NCBI GenBank assembly: GCA_910585625.1
Contig: CAJUFQ010000052.1
Span: 1 to 13,139 of the forward strand
Source of the DNA: an uncultured Lachnospiraceae bacterium
Lineage (GTDB): Bacteria; Bacillota; Clostridia; Lachnospirales; Lachnospiraceae
Length of the DNA: 13,139 nt
Direction: 5' to 3'
A program made the translations under genes and the position numbers. The notes under the pieces are model-generated. The model had not been told where the DNA came from. It did not search any database and saw only the letters and a list, made by a program, of their open reading frames with translations. Positions 1-6,789 of the stretch are shown here, piece by piece; position 1 is the stretch's first letter; each line of letters opens with the position of its first letter.

Positions 1-41
1 GGGAACGGCAAAATTTTTTACACTTCTTTTACTTCTTTATC

Positions 42-494
42 TCACATGAGCAAATATAGAAGGCATGTCTCCCCCTCTCCAATCTGTATCTCTTTATAAT
101 ACTTTGACGGAACCAGGGCAAGCATCTGCTTCGTAACTTCTTTTCCCATCACAGTCTCCTCCATAGAAACTGTCTTTATCTCATATTTATCATACACATT
201 CCAAAACGTATATTCCTTACGGTTGGCAAAGGACGTCAGCTTACCGTTCACATAGAGGAAACCTAACGAACCGTCCGGGATTTCCATATGTACGGTTGCT
301 TCTGCGAATGATTTATCTTTCACCAGCACCTGATACGGCACCTCCAGGTAATCCAGTTCTCCCGACATCTCTTCAATCTCCACTTCATAGCCAAATGCCT
401 TGGGGAAATAATATACCCCAGACGTGACCATTTTCAGGAATACTCCATTTTTCAGGACAAATCCCGCCTGGCTGTCTTTCACTATATATCGCAT
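42..494 (-). pseudogene. slipin (SPFH/stomatin-like) protein, C-terminally truncated
   Basis: Encodes 150 residues from MRYIVKDSQAG. I chose this ATG over the one five codons upstream because GGAAGG lies at ribosome-site distance before it. The protein shows three copies of a repeat typical of the long N-terminal part of bacterial slipins near rtcB: residues about 8-36 (AGFVLKNGVF...GVYYFPKAF), 72-98 (LGFLYVNGKL...YTFWN) and a third starting near 140 (GETCLLYLL). The frame closes with TGA just as the third repeat begins, so the membrane-associated SPFH domain that should follow is missing. The other two frames of the last 40 bases do not restore it. Slipins form membrane scaffolds, and they are known neighbours of RtcB/Ro/Y RNA genes. 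The gene lies downstream of rtcB and the tRNA-like RNA on the same strand. The family call is from motif memory; the truncation is seen directly, but the window edge limits how far it can be traced. Confidence 0.65.
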
Positions 495-884
495 CACAAC
501 ACCTTCCATTTCTCTGTTATTTTGAATATCTTCCTACATTTCACAAATACTTCTGTCTCGCTCCCATCCGTATGATACGGAGAGCCGGTTGAGCAGATAT
601 TCCAGACGGAGGGCAGCCTGCAGCCGCATATCCCTGCTGTTTCCAGATATCTTTTGCAGGCCGCTGCCCTATCCTTCCTCTCTGCGGTATCCCCGGAATG
701 CCACGCCTGCAGCCCAATACCTTGGGCAGTTTGGGCAATGGCGCAAAAACTCTCAGGCATCACGCCAGACTGCACTCCCACCGTAAATCCCTGGCAACAT
801 GGATGTACCCATATCTGCACCCTCGCCGAAAGGCAAAGGTGGATTTTCCGGCGTGCCGGGAAACGGGACAGAAGATTTTCTTAG
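495..884 (-). other. GC-rich structured spacer between tRNA-like RNA and slipin
   Basis: About 390 bases with no convincing protein gene. It is richer in G+C than its neighbours and full of short inverted repeats on the minus strand: CCGTAT-C-ATACGG at 568-580 flanked by CTC/GAG, CCGG-CACG-CCGG near 846-861, and repeated GCTGCAGGC words near 612-625 and 705-716. A 108-codon open frame (494-820) ends in the slipin ribosome site, but its composition is Cys/Trp-rich and I see no family. It could be 3' extension of the non-coding transcript, a decayed gene, or an untranslated linker. Confidence 0.35.
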
Positions 885-911
885 AGCGGATTCGAACCGC
901 GGACTTTACAA
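885..911 (-). other. second tRNA T-arm-like module (partial copy)
   Basis: Reading on the minus strand, TTGTA (911-907), AAGTC (906-902), CGCGG (901-897), loop TTCGAAT (896-890) and CCGCT (889-885) repeat the layout of the T-arm half of the upstream tRNA-like RNA (TTGTG-CGGTC-AAGGG-TTCGAAT-CCCTT). Four of five T-stem pairs form, with one C-U mismatch. No D-arm or acceptor partner follows it. It may be a degenerate second RNA copy. It could also be an alternative pairing partner for CACAA at 930-926, which would give a canonical-order tRNA with a 14-base anticodon loop. Confidence 0.5.
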
Positions 912-914
912 GCC

Positions 915-1043
915 CTGCCATCATATTGTGTACTCTACCCACTGAGTTACCATTTACATGGAAGGGATTCGAACCCTTGACCGCACAAATCTCAACTTAA
1001 CCCCACGTTAAGTTTGGCGAAATATCTATGATATGCCTGGCAG
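915..1043 (-). ncRNA. Y RNA-like non-coding RNA with circularly permuted tRNA module
   Basis: Read 5'->3' on the minus strand, the core is: anticodon-stem 3' strand TTGTG (988-984), 5-base variable loop CGGTC (983-979), T-stem AAGGG/CCCTT (978-974, 966-962) with loop TTCGAAT, acceptor CCAT/ATGG (961-958, 953-950) capped by GUAA, linker TA (949-948), D-stem ACTC/GAGT (947-944, 935-932) with loop AGTGGGTA, A (931), then CACAA (930-926) pairing with TTGTG. All 18 pairs are Watson-Crick. The elbow bases U8, A14, G15, G18, G19, C48, T54, U55, C56 and A58 equivalents are present. Outward, TATGAT (925-920) pairs with ATCATA (1032-1027), and GGCAG (919-915) with CTGCC (1043-1039). A separate 8-bp hairpin AACTTAAC/GTTAAGTT sits at 1014-994. 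There is no CCA end, so this is not an ordinary tRNA. It lies between rtcB and slipin, as expected of a YrlA-like RNA. The ends are estimates; no Ro (TROVE) gene is in the window. Confidence 0.75.
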
Positions 1044-1112
1044 CACGCTGCTGGCACCGCTGGGCAGGAAGTGTTTTCCAATGCCCATGCGCTATAAATT
1101 ATTTCCAATCGT

Positions 1113-2345
1113 TTATCCTTTGATTACGCCCACTGTCTTGAGCTTCCTCACCGGCGTAACCATCTCAAGCTGCTGCGCCATCACCTGATCGATATCCTTA
1201 TAGGCAAACCGGCACTCTTCAGCCACATCATTTTTCTTGCGTTTACCAAGCACGACGCCCTGTTCCTTCAAATCGACCATTACCTGTTCCGTGGAAAACG
1301 CCTGCATCGCTCCTGACCGGGAATAGCTCCGGCCTGCGCCGTGGGAGGAGGTGCAGAAAGACTCCTCATTCCCCTTCCCTTCCACCACATAGCTGTAAGA
1401 CCCCATGGCCCCCGGGATAACCGCCATCTCTTTACGCCGCACCCTGGTTGCCCCTTTTCGGTGTACCCATACATTAGCCCCAAAATGATTTTCCAACGCT
1501 GCATAATTATGATGGCAGTTAATCTCCGCGCCAAATTCCACAGTTAAGCTTGTATGATTTTCAATCACTTCTTTGACAACGGCACAGGTTTTATCCAACA
1601 TGCGGGCGCGGTTCTCAAAAGCATAATCCAGCGCAAGGTTCATCCAGTGAATGTATTGCTGCCCCTCGCGGGAAGAAACCGGCAGGAACGACAGACGGCA
1701 TTCCTCCTTCACTTCGCTGTACCACATCCGATTCAGCTCCCTGGCTTTCTCATGGAAATAATCGCAGATTGCCTTACCAAGATGACGGCTCCCGGAATGG
1801 AGCATGATACAGAGAAACCCTTCCTCGTCTTCCTGAATCTCAATAAAATGGTTTCCTCCTCCCAGGCTCCCGACCTGAAAATATCCATCGTCGATCAACG
1901 GCAGTAATTCCTTATCATCCTCATACTTCTCTATTTCCTGTTTGGCTCTGTCAAGTACTTCCGAATCCTGAGGCGTTTTATATCTTTCGGTATTTAAGGG
2001 AATCGTCCGCATGATATTGCCGACGATTGCCTGGATGATGCTGCCGTTGCCCGTCTCTATCCCCCTGACTTCATCCATGTGGATGTTGGTGGGAATAAAA
2101 TCCATGCCGCACCCTATGTCAACCCCTACCGCATTGGGGATAACCACATCCTTGGCGGCGATGACCCCGCCTATCGGCATACCCTTTCCTGTATGTGTAT
2201 CCGGCATCAGGCATACCCATTTATGGAGGAAAGGCAGCTGTGACAGGTGGTACGCTTGTTCCAGGCAGCTCTCCTCCAGCTGCGCTTCCCGTTCTAGCCA
2301 GACCTTTACCGGAAACCTGGTATTTTCATTATTTATTACAAACAT
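1113..2345 (-). CDS. rtcB: RNA-splicing ligase RtcB
   Basis: 410-residue RtcB of the short bacterial type. It joins RNA 3'-phosphate or 2',3'-cyclic phosphate ends to 5'-OH ends using GTP and Mn2+, in the cytoplasm. The signature motifs occur in order: PDTHTGKGMPIGG (about 48), VGVDIGCGMDF (about 73, metal-binding Asp and Cys), GGGNHFIE (about 162), HSGSRHLG (about 183), CHHNYA (about 278), VHRKGATR (about 294) and SSHGAGRSYSRS (about 334, holding the His that is guanylylated). All catalytic His/Cys/Asp positions appear intact, so it should be active. Start ATG at 2345 is preceded by AGGAAGGGAAGGTG. The gene is followed by a tRNA-like RNA and slipin on the same strand and faces two WYL regulators. 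No archease gene is seen. Confidence 0.97.
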   Translation of the reverse strand: MFVINNENTRFPVKVWLEREAQLEESCLEQAYHLSQLPFLHKWVCLMPDTHTGKGMPIGGVIAAKDVVIPNAVGVDIGCGMDFIPTNIHMDEVRGIETGNGSIIQAIVGNIMRTIPLNTERYKTPQDSEVLDRAKQEIEKYEDDKELLPLIDDGYFQVGSLGGGNHFIEIQEDEEGFLCIMLHSGSRHLGKAICDYFHEKARELNRMWYSEVKEECRLSFLPVSSREGQQYIHWMNLALDYAFENRARMLDKTCAVVKEVIENHTSLTVEFGAEINCHHNYAALENHFGANVWVHRKGATRVRRKEMAVIPGAMGSYSYVVEGKGNEESFCTSSHGAGRSYSRSGAMQAFSTEQVMVDLKEQGVVLGKRKKNDVAEECRFAYKDIDQVMAQQLEMVTPVRKLKTVGVIKG

Positions 2346-2378
2346 ATTGTTTTCACCTTCCCTTCCTGAACTGTTCTC

Positions 2379-2384
2379 ATTATA
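2379..2384 (-). promoter_or_regulatory. candidate -10 box for rtcB
   Basis: On the minus strand a perfect TATAAT lies 34 bases upstream of the rtcB start codon. The -35 region at 17-base spacing (ATGATA) is poor. That would fit a promoter needing activation by a regulator, but the activator is an inference. Confidence 0.45.
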
Positions 2385-2418
2385 CCCACTATCTTCCAGA
2401 TTATCATTTCAAAAAAGC

Positions 2419-2446
2419 TGCGAACTTTCTATTAACGTGATATAAT
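2419..2446 (+). promoter_or_regulatory. extended -10 promoter for the WYL operon
   Basis: TGATATAAT at 2438-2446 is a perfect TATAAT with the TGn extension. The -35 region is weak, as is common with extended -10 promoters. It starts a leader of roughly 85 bases ahead of the first WYL gene. It is back to back with the rtcB -10 box 54 bases away, so a single bound regulator could control both. Confidence 0.55.
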
Positions 2447-2448
2447 TT

Positions 2449-2528
2449 AACCTGAGGAGAGGCTCACACAGTAGGAGAAGACCTGAAGTCTTACCCCAAT
2501 TCCTATAAGGTAAATTGACCTGAGGAGG
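2449..2528 (+). promoter_or_regulatory. structured leader of the WYL operon with direct repeats
   Basis: The leader carries ACCTGAGGAG twice (2450-2459 and 2518-2527). The second copy contains the ribosome site of the first WYL gene. Between them are nested complementary arms: TAGGA/TCCTA (2472-2476, 2501-2505) enclosing AAGAC-CTGAA-GTCTT (2478-2492), plus TGAG/CTCA (2453-2456, 2463-2466). The repeat could be an operator or a decoy ribosome site. The pairing is seen directly; its function is unknown. Confidence 0.4.
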
Positions 2529-2537
2529 AACGGCAGT

Positions 2538-3812
2538 ATGTCTGATTTCCATGAATTAATTAAAAGTTTTCCCAAAATAAGAGAATACGTCCGCGACTTT
2601 TTCGTCTATGGTTTTAAGACCAGAAATGACTTTAAGGACAAAAGCCCCCGAACTTACGACAACCAGAGGAGACGGCTGGAAAGTTGGCTCGCCCCCTATG
2701 TGCGTAAAGATTATGTTCCGGGAGGCTTCCCTTTATCCCTCGCCATAGACAGCAACCTTCTCGACACCAACCCCTTGTTCCAGGTATGGAAAACAAAAAG
2801 CTTTACCGACAATGACATCATTCTGCATTTCTTTATCCTGGATCTTCTGCAAGACGGGAAAATGCTGTCCGCTGAAGAAATTACAGACTGCCTCCTTACA
2901 GAGTATGGGGCGCTGTTCGACATCCAGACGGTGCGCCGAAAATGCAATGCTTATGCCCGGGAAGGGCTGCTGCACAAACAAAAAATCAAAAAATCGGTCT
3001 TTTTTTCGCTCGACAATACGCTTACAGACTGGCTGAAAACCAATGAGAATATAGCAGACATGCTCTCGTTTTTTCAGATGGCAGGCAACTTCGGCATCAT
3101 CGCAAATGAGCTGTCAGAACATCTGGACTGCCAAAATCAGGCTTTCCGCGTGAAACACAGCTTTTTTGTCCATACATTGGAAGAAGAAATCCTCTTTGAG
3201 ATTTTGGATGCCATGCATAAAAAGAAGGCGCTGAAACTTGAGATAAAAAGCTCTAAACGTGAAATGGTGACTACGGCTGTCTGCATTCCCCTGCAAATAT
3301 TTACAAGCGCCAGAAGCGGACGCCGTTTCCTTTGCGGATATTTAGAAAGCAGTAAGCGTTTCTCTTGTTTCCGTCTGGATACGATTAAAAAAACCTTGCC
3401 CTTGGAAATAACAGAGAACTATGATGAGCTTCTTACCAAACTTATACGCAACCATCGGCAACTCTGGGGCGTATCCTTCCAAGGCACGGAACGCCATCAT
3501 TCCGATAAGATCACGATGACAATCCGGGCATTGGAACCCACAGAGAATTACATCGCTGACCGCCTTAGGCGCGAAGGCAGAGGGGGCACGGTCACAAAAA
3601 TCGCGCGCAATACTTACCAATATGAAATTGAAGTATTCGACTGCAATGAAATGCTTCCCTGGATACGTACTTTCATTGGCCGGATCCTATCCTTCCACTG
3701 CACTGCGAAATCCGTGGAAAATCGTTTTTACGCAGATTTGCATGTTATGTACCGTATGTATGGCATTGAGGAAGATTGCGCGGACGACAACACCGAACCA
3801 AAGCGTTCCTGA
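2538..3812 (+). CDS. WYL-domain transcriptional regulator (first of pair)
   Basis: 424 residues. The N-terminal half carries a winged-helix-like segment (about 110-155: SAEEITDCLLTEYG...TVRRKCNAYAREGLL). The central WYL-type sheet domain spans about 230-300 (KALKLEIKSS...IPLQIFTSARSGRRFLCGYL...FSCFRLDTIKK). A C-terminal WCX-like extension spans about 330-412. WYL proteins are DNA-binding regulators whose WYL domain is thought to bind a ligand or nucleic acid, for example PafB/PafC in the mycobacterial DNA-damage response. Start ATG at 2538 follows GAGGAGG. It is divergent from rtcB and is followed after 60 bases by a second WYL gene, so the natural inference is that it controls rtcB expression in response to RNA damage. 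The literal W-Y-L triplet is not conserved; the call rests on overall domain layout. Confidence 0.8.
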   Translation: MSDFHELIKSFPKIREYVRDFFVYGFKTRNDFKDKSPRTYDNQRRRLESWLAPYVRKDYVPGGFPLSLAIDSNLLDTNPLFQVWKTKSFTDNDIILHFFILDLLQDGKMLSAEEITDCLLTEYGALFDIQTVRRKCNAYAREGLLHKQKIKKSVFFSLDNTLTDWLKTNENIADMLSFFQMAGNFGIIANELSEHLDCQNQAFRVKHSFFVHTLEEEILFEILDAMHKKKALKLEIKSSKREMVTTAVCIPLQIFTSARSGRRFLCGYLESSKRFSCFRLDTIKKTLPLEITENYDELLTKLIRNHRQLWGVSFQGTERHHSDKITMTIRALEPTENYIADRLRREGRGGTVTKIARNTYQYEIEVFDCNEMLPWIRTFIGRILSFHCTAKSVENRFYADLHVMYRMYGIEEDCADDNTEPKRS

Positions 3813-3872
3813 CATGTTCCCGGCCTCCTGCAGACGGGCATTTGGGGGAATCCCTTATTAAGGAGAAATCTT

Positions 3873-4844
3873 ATGGAAATATTTTCTGAAATATACAGCT
3901 GCTACTACCGTGTGCTGAGGCATCTGTTATGCAGCCGGAACCCTCTGACAATCAAAGACATCTACGGCCGTATCTGCCAAGAAGGTTTTGAGGAAAGCCT
4001 GCTTTCCATCATCCCCAAACTGGAAGACGGCACATGGAACTTATTTACCCGGGATGGCGAACTGTATCTCTCAAAACTTTCGCCCTTATTTACCGTCCCC
4101 CTTTCTGACTTGGAAAAATCATACCTCAAGGCATTGCTTTCTGACCCGCGGATTCGTTTATTTCTTGGCAAAGAAGAATTAGGGACACTGCGGCAAATGC
4201 TTGCAGACGTACCTCCCCTATGGGAACAACAGCAATTCTTCTGTTACGATCAGTTTGCAGACGGAGACCCTTTCCAGGGTGAGGCATACCAGCATAATTT
4301 CCGCCTTCTGCTCAAGGCGCAGAAGAAACGGCAGTATGTCGATATTGACTATCATTCCCCGAAAGGAAAACGCGTCCACCATTATTATGTTCCCATTCGC
4401 CTGGAATATTCGGTAAAAAATGACAAATTCCGCGTCTTGGCCTTAGAACAGCGCAGGCAACGCAGGGATAAGCTTGAAATCCTGAACATTGACCGAATAG
4501 AAAACGCCAGGCTCACAGACAGAACGCTTGTATCTCCCGTCGACATAAACGCGCTTATCCGCGATTCTTATTATAAGGAACCGCTCAAGCTTCGAATCAC
4601 TGACCAACGTAACGCCCTGGAACGTGCCATGCTGCATTTTGCCAATTATGAAAAAAATACGGTAAAAATAGATGAAAATACTTATGAATGCCTGATTTAC
4701 TATAACCAGCACATGGAGACAGAACTGCTGATTGAGGTCATGTCTTTTGGCCCAATGCTGACAGTCATCGGAAATGAAAAGTTTTTGGACAACCTTAAGA
4801 AAAGGCTATATAAGCAGAAGGAGATTGATTCGAAGAATCTGTAG
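3873..4844 (+). CDS. WYL-domain transcriptional regulator (second of pair)
   Basis: 323 residues with an N-terminal helical/winged region (about 20-75, including NPLTIKDIYGRICQEGFEESL). The WYL domain spans about 148-210 (KKRQYVDIDYHSPKGKR...YVPIRLEYSVKNDKFRVLAL...LEILNIDRIENARL), and the C-terminal WCX-type domain about 235-318 (PLKLRITDQRNALERAMLHF...IGNEKFLDNLKKRLY). The start follows AAGGAG. It lies 60 bases after the first WYL gene on the same strand and ends before a strong hairpin terminator, so the two form one operon. Paired WYL proteins acting as one regulator are known in PafBC; whether these two dimerise is inference. Its stop is TAG, and the terminator just beyond argues that it is a true stop. 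Confidence 0.88.
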   Translation: MEIFSEIYSCYYRVLRHLLCSRNPLTIKDIYGRICQEGFEESLLSIIPKLEDGTWNLFTRDGELYLSKLSPLFTVPLSDLEKSYLKALLSDPRIRLFLGKEELGTLRQMLADVPPLWEQQQFFCYDQFADGDPFQGEAYQHNFRLLLKAQKKRQYVDIDYHSPKGKRVHHYYVPIRLEYSVKNDKFRVLALEQRRQRRDKLEILNIDRIENARLTDRTLVSPVDINALIRDSYYKEPLKLRITDQRNALERAMLHFANYEKNTVKIDENTYECLIYYNQHMETELLIEVMSFGPMLTVIGNEKFLDNLKKRLYKQKEIDSKNL

Positions 4845-4897
4845 CCGCTTTCTATTGTAAGCAATATTGCAAATTACATACTTTTTATTCCAACGTT

Positions 4898-4944
4898 AAT
4901 CCTCCCTTTGTTTTTGGCTTCCCGCCCTAAACAAAGGGAGGATT
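4898..4944 (+). terminator. intrinsic terminator of the WYL operon
   Basis: A perfect 16-bp inverted repeat: left arm 4898-4913 (AATCCTCCCTTTGTTT), 15-base loop, right arm 4929-4944, followed by TTATC with the T-run GATTTTAT. It lies 54 bases after the second WYL stop. It is symmetric enough to stop transcripts of the convergent operon at 5011-6789 as well. Confidence 0.85.
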
Positions 4945-5010
4945 TTATCAGCAGGCAGGACATATAGACTAGTCCCGCCCCTCGTCTTACACTTCGACTG
5001 ACTTTACGGA

Positions 5011-5901
5011 TCAGTGGATAGAAATTTCTGAAACTGTATTTTCCACACCATTGATTTGCAGTCTGACATGGACTTTTCCATTGGCAAATTCATCCAAAGG
5101 ATATTCCAACGGTTCGGAAAGATTTGTGACATCAAAAGATTTTGCTACATCTCCCTATACCAGCCACAAGACAAGCGTTGCTCCGTCTGGCACTTTGCCG
5201 CAAGAAATATCAGCATGAAGCAGTTGGGCGTCTGCGTCCGCAATCGCCATATCCTGTTCTTTAACAAACCCTTCACTGGCGTTTCTGAAATCCAGCTTCC
5301 AGATATCATCCAGATAAGCGTTATAATTCATGCTGATTGTACCTAAGTTCCATACGCGCTCATTAGACGCAGCATCTGTGTTGACAGCATTTCCAACGGC
5401 CACACTAGCGATAAAACCTGTCAGACATACTATCATAAGCGCCATACTCACAACACCGGCAGCAATTAATGTTAAATGATGTGTTCCTTGTTTTACCATA
5501 ACACTATTATCCTCCTTTTCGATATATGTTCCACATTCTTCACAATATTTGGCGTTTACTGAAATTCGATGTCCGCAATCCGGACATATCGTCTTGATCT
5601 CGGAACGGCGCAGGAAGTAAATCAGCAATCCGAGAAACGGCGTAGCTATAAAAACTACAATCGCCCATAGCACAGGATCCTCGCCTCGCTTTTTACAATC
5701 CTGATATACCCACGCTGCAAAAAAAGCAGAGGTACACAGCGCAAAAAGAGTAAAGCAAAGAATCAGTATGGGAAGCAGCATAGAGAGGCCGCTAAAACCA
5801 TCACTTTTCAGAAAATATAGGCCAAACCGTAAAAAAATCAACAATACAATAACTGAAATACCAAGATAAAGCAGACGTCTGTTCTTGTTTGTATTATTCA
5901 T
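5011..5901 (-). pseudogene. zinc-ribbon multi-pass membrane protein interrupted by in-frame TAG
   Basis: The frame from ATG 5901 runs 248 codons to TAG (5157-5155), then continues 47 sensible codons to TGA at 5013-5011. Four hydrophobic segments lie near residues 10-31, 39-66, 78-96 and 143-165. Between the third and fourth is a zinc ribbon (CPDCGHR...YCEECG, about 115-133). Ahead of the third is the YQDCKKRGEDPVLWAI motif seen in small membrane proteins of the PLDc_N kind. The remainder (about 185-295) is a predicted extracytoplasmic domain, ending in ...GKVHVRLQINGVENTVSEISIH after the stop. The part past TAG reads as the natural end of the domain, so the TAG probably replaced CAG (Gln) in the sequence LWLV-x-GDVAK. 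It overlaps the upstream gene by ATGA and is the likely effector or sensor of the sigma operon. Either readthrough or a recent nonsense mutation would explain it. Confidence 0.7.
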
Positions 5902-6275
5902 GCCAATACACCTCTTTTCTCAATATGAATCGTAATTTCTTCTTTTATGTTTGCTCTTTTTACACCTACTACAGTAAGCAATATACCTGCCACACCGACA
6001 TAAAAGCAGATTCCTGCGGCAAAATAGGATAAATACATATTTTCAATCATTATCAGAGCAAACAGAGACAATAAGGAAAACGTAACCAAATTCAGAATCA
6101 TCGGCAAATACCAAAGTGATAATTTGTGCATGACAGGTTGCTTTCGCAGGACGGCTTCTCGTTGATACAGAGCCGCTTTGAGCTCTTTATTCAGTTCCGG
6201 GGCCGGAACATCAGTCATTTTCATAGAAGCCAGGATAACTTCTTCTATTTCCGTGTTAGGACGATTATCTCTCAT
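5898..6275 (-). CDS. small two-helix membrane protein, probable anti-sigma factor
   Basis: 125 residues with a soluble N-terminus of about 50 residues (including VPAPELNKELKAALYQRE). Two membrane segments follow, near 53-78 (LWYLPMILNLVTFSLLSLFALIMI) and 83-106 (YLSYFAAGICFYVGVAGILLTVVGV), then a charged tail. It overlaps the ECF sigma gene by 11 bases and the zinc-ribbon gene by 4. A membrane protein encoded directly after an ECF sigma factor and coupled to it is usually the anti-sigma factor that holds the sigma at the membrane. No zinc-binding anti-sigma motif (HxxxCxxC) is visible, so the role rests on position and topology. Confidence 0.6.
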   Translation of the reverse strand: MRDNRPNTEIEEVILASMKMTDVPAPELNKELKAALYQREAVLRKQPVMHKLSLWYLPMILNLVTFSLLSLFALIMIENMYLSYFAAGICFYVGVAGILLTVVGVKRANIKEEITIHIEKRGVLA

Positions 6276-6789
6276 AACCAGCCTCCTCCAATCTTTTTTT
6301 TATTAAGCTTCTTCCCTTAAACAATCGGCTTTTCACAGTACCAGGCGGTTTCTTTATAATAGCCGCTATCTGCTCTATGGGAAAATTAGAAAGATAATAT
6401 AATACCAACGGTACTTGGAATCTTTCCGGAAGAGTTTGGATGATTTGATGGACTTCCATAATCAATTCTTTCTGCAGATAGCCTTCTTCAATATTTTCTT
6501 CCGAATGCAGCACCATCTCCATTTCATTATCAAAATTACTGCAAGGAGCAATCTTATTCCTTCGCGCCCTTTTTCTTCTGTCGCTTTTCCACAGATTATG
6601 AGCTAAACAGAAGAACAACGCTTTCGGGTTTTTCTCCCAGTCAAGCTTCCATTCTGTTTCTAACGCTTTTAGGAAAGTCTGTTGATATAAATCCTCGGCG
6701 TCCGCCTTGTCCGCACAGAGTTTCAGGCAGAATCTATATATATCTGTACCGAAATCATCAATACATTTCTCTATTTCTCTTGCGTTCAC
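6265..6789 (-). CDS. ECF-type RNA polymerase sigma factor
   Basis: 174 residues, normal for the family, starting at GTG (6789) after GGAGGTGA. Region 2 lies at about 8-75 (DIYRFCLKLCADKADAEDLYQQTFLKAL, then the KALFFCLAHNLWKSDRRKR stretch), and region 4 at about 122-170 (LPERFQVPLVLYYLSNFPIEQIAAIIKKPPGTVKSRLFKGR), with the typical helix-turn-helix. It directs RNA polymerase to a small set of promoters, usually including its own. Minus-strand sequence upstream has TGAACC (about 6847-6842) and GAATAT spaced like a possible ECF promoter, but this is only suggestive. It is the first gene of a three-gene overlapping operon. Confidence 0.93.
   Translation of the reverse strand: MNAREIEKCIDDFGTDIYRFCLKLCADKADAEDLYQQTFLKALETEWKLDWEKNPKALFFCLAHNLWKSDRRKRARRNKIAPCSNFDNEMEMVLHSEENIEEGYLQKELIMEVHQIIQTLPERFQVPLVLYYLSNFPIEQIAAIIKKPPGTVKSRLFKGRSLIKKRLEEAGYER

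Noticed and set aside
494..820. 108-codon minus-strand ORF between the RNA and slipin
   Set aside because: No ribosome site, odd Cys/Trp-rich composition, and no recognisable domain; it runs into the slipin ribosome site.
885..960. Ordinary tRNA gene read in normal order on the minus strand
   Set aside because: The D-arm and T-arm are good, but the acceptor strands TAAATGG and CTAAGAA do not pair, the anticodon loop would have 14 bases, and there is no CCA. The permuted reading pairs perfectly.
698..1000. 100-codon plus-strand ORF
   Set aside because: It runs antisense through the tRNA-like RNA and has no ribosome site; a shadow frame.
885..1010. Amber-suppressor tRNA that could explain the in-frame TAG codons
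   Set aside because: No CTA anticodon occurs in a suitable loop, and the RNA has no acceptor end to be charged.
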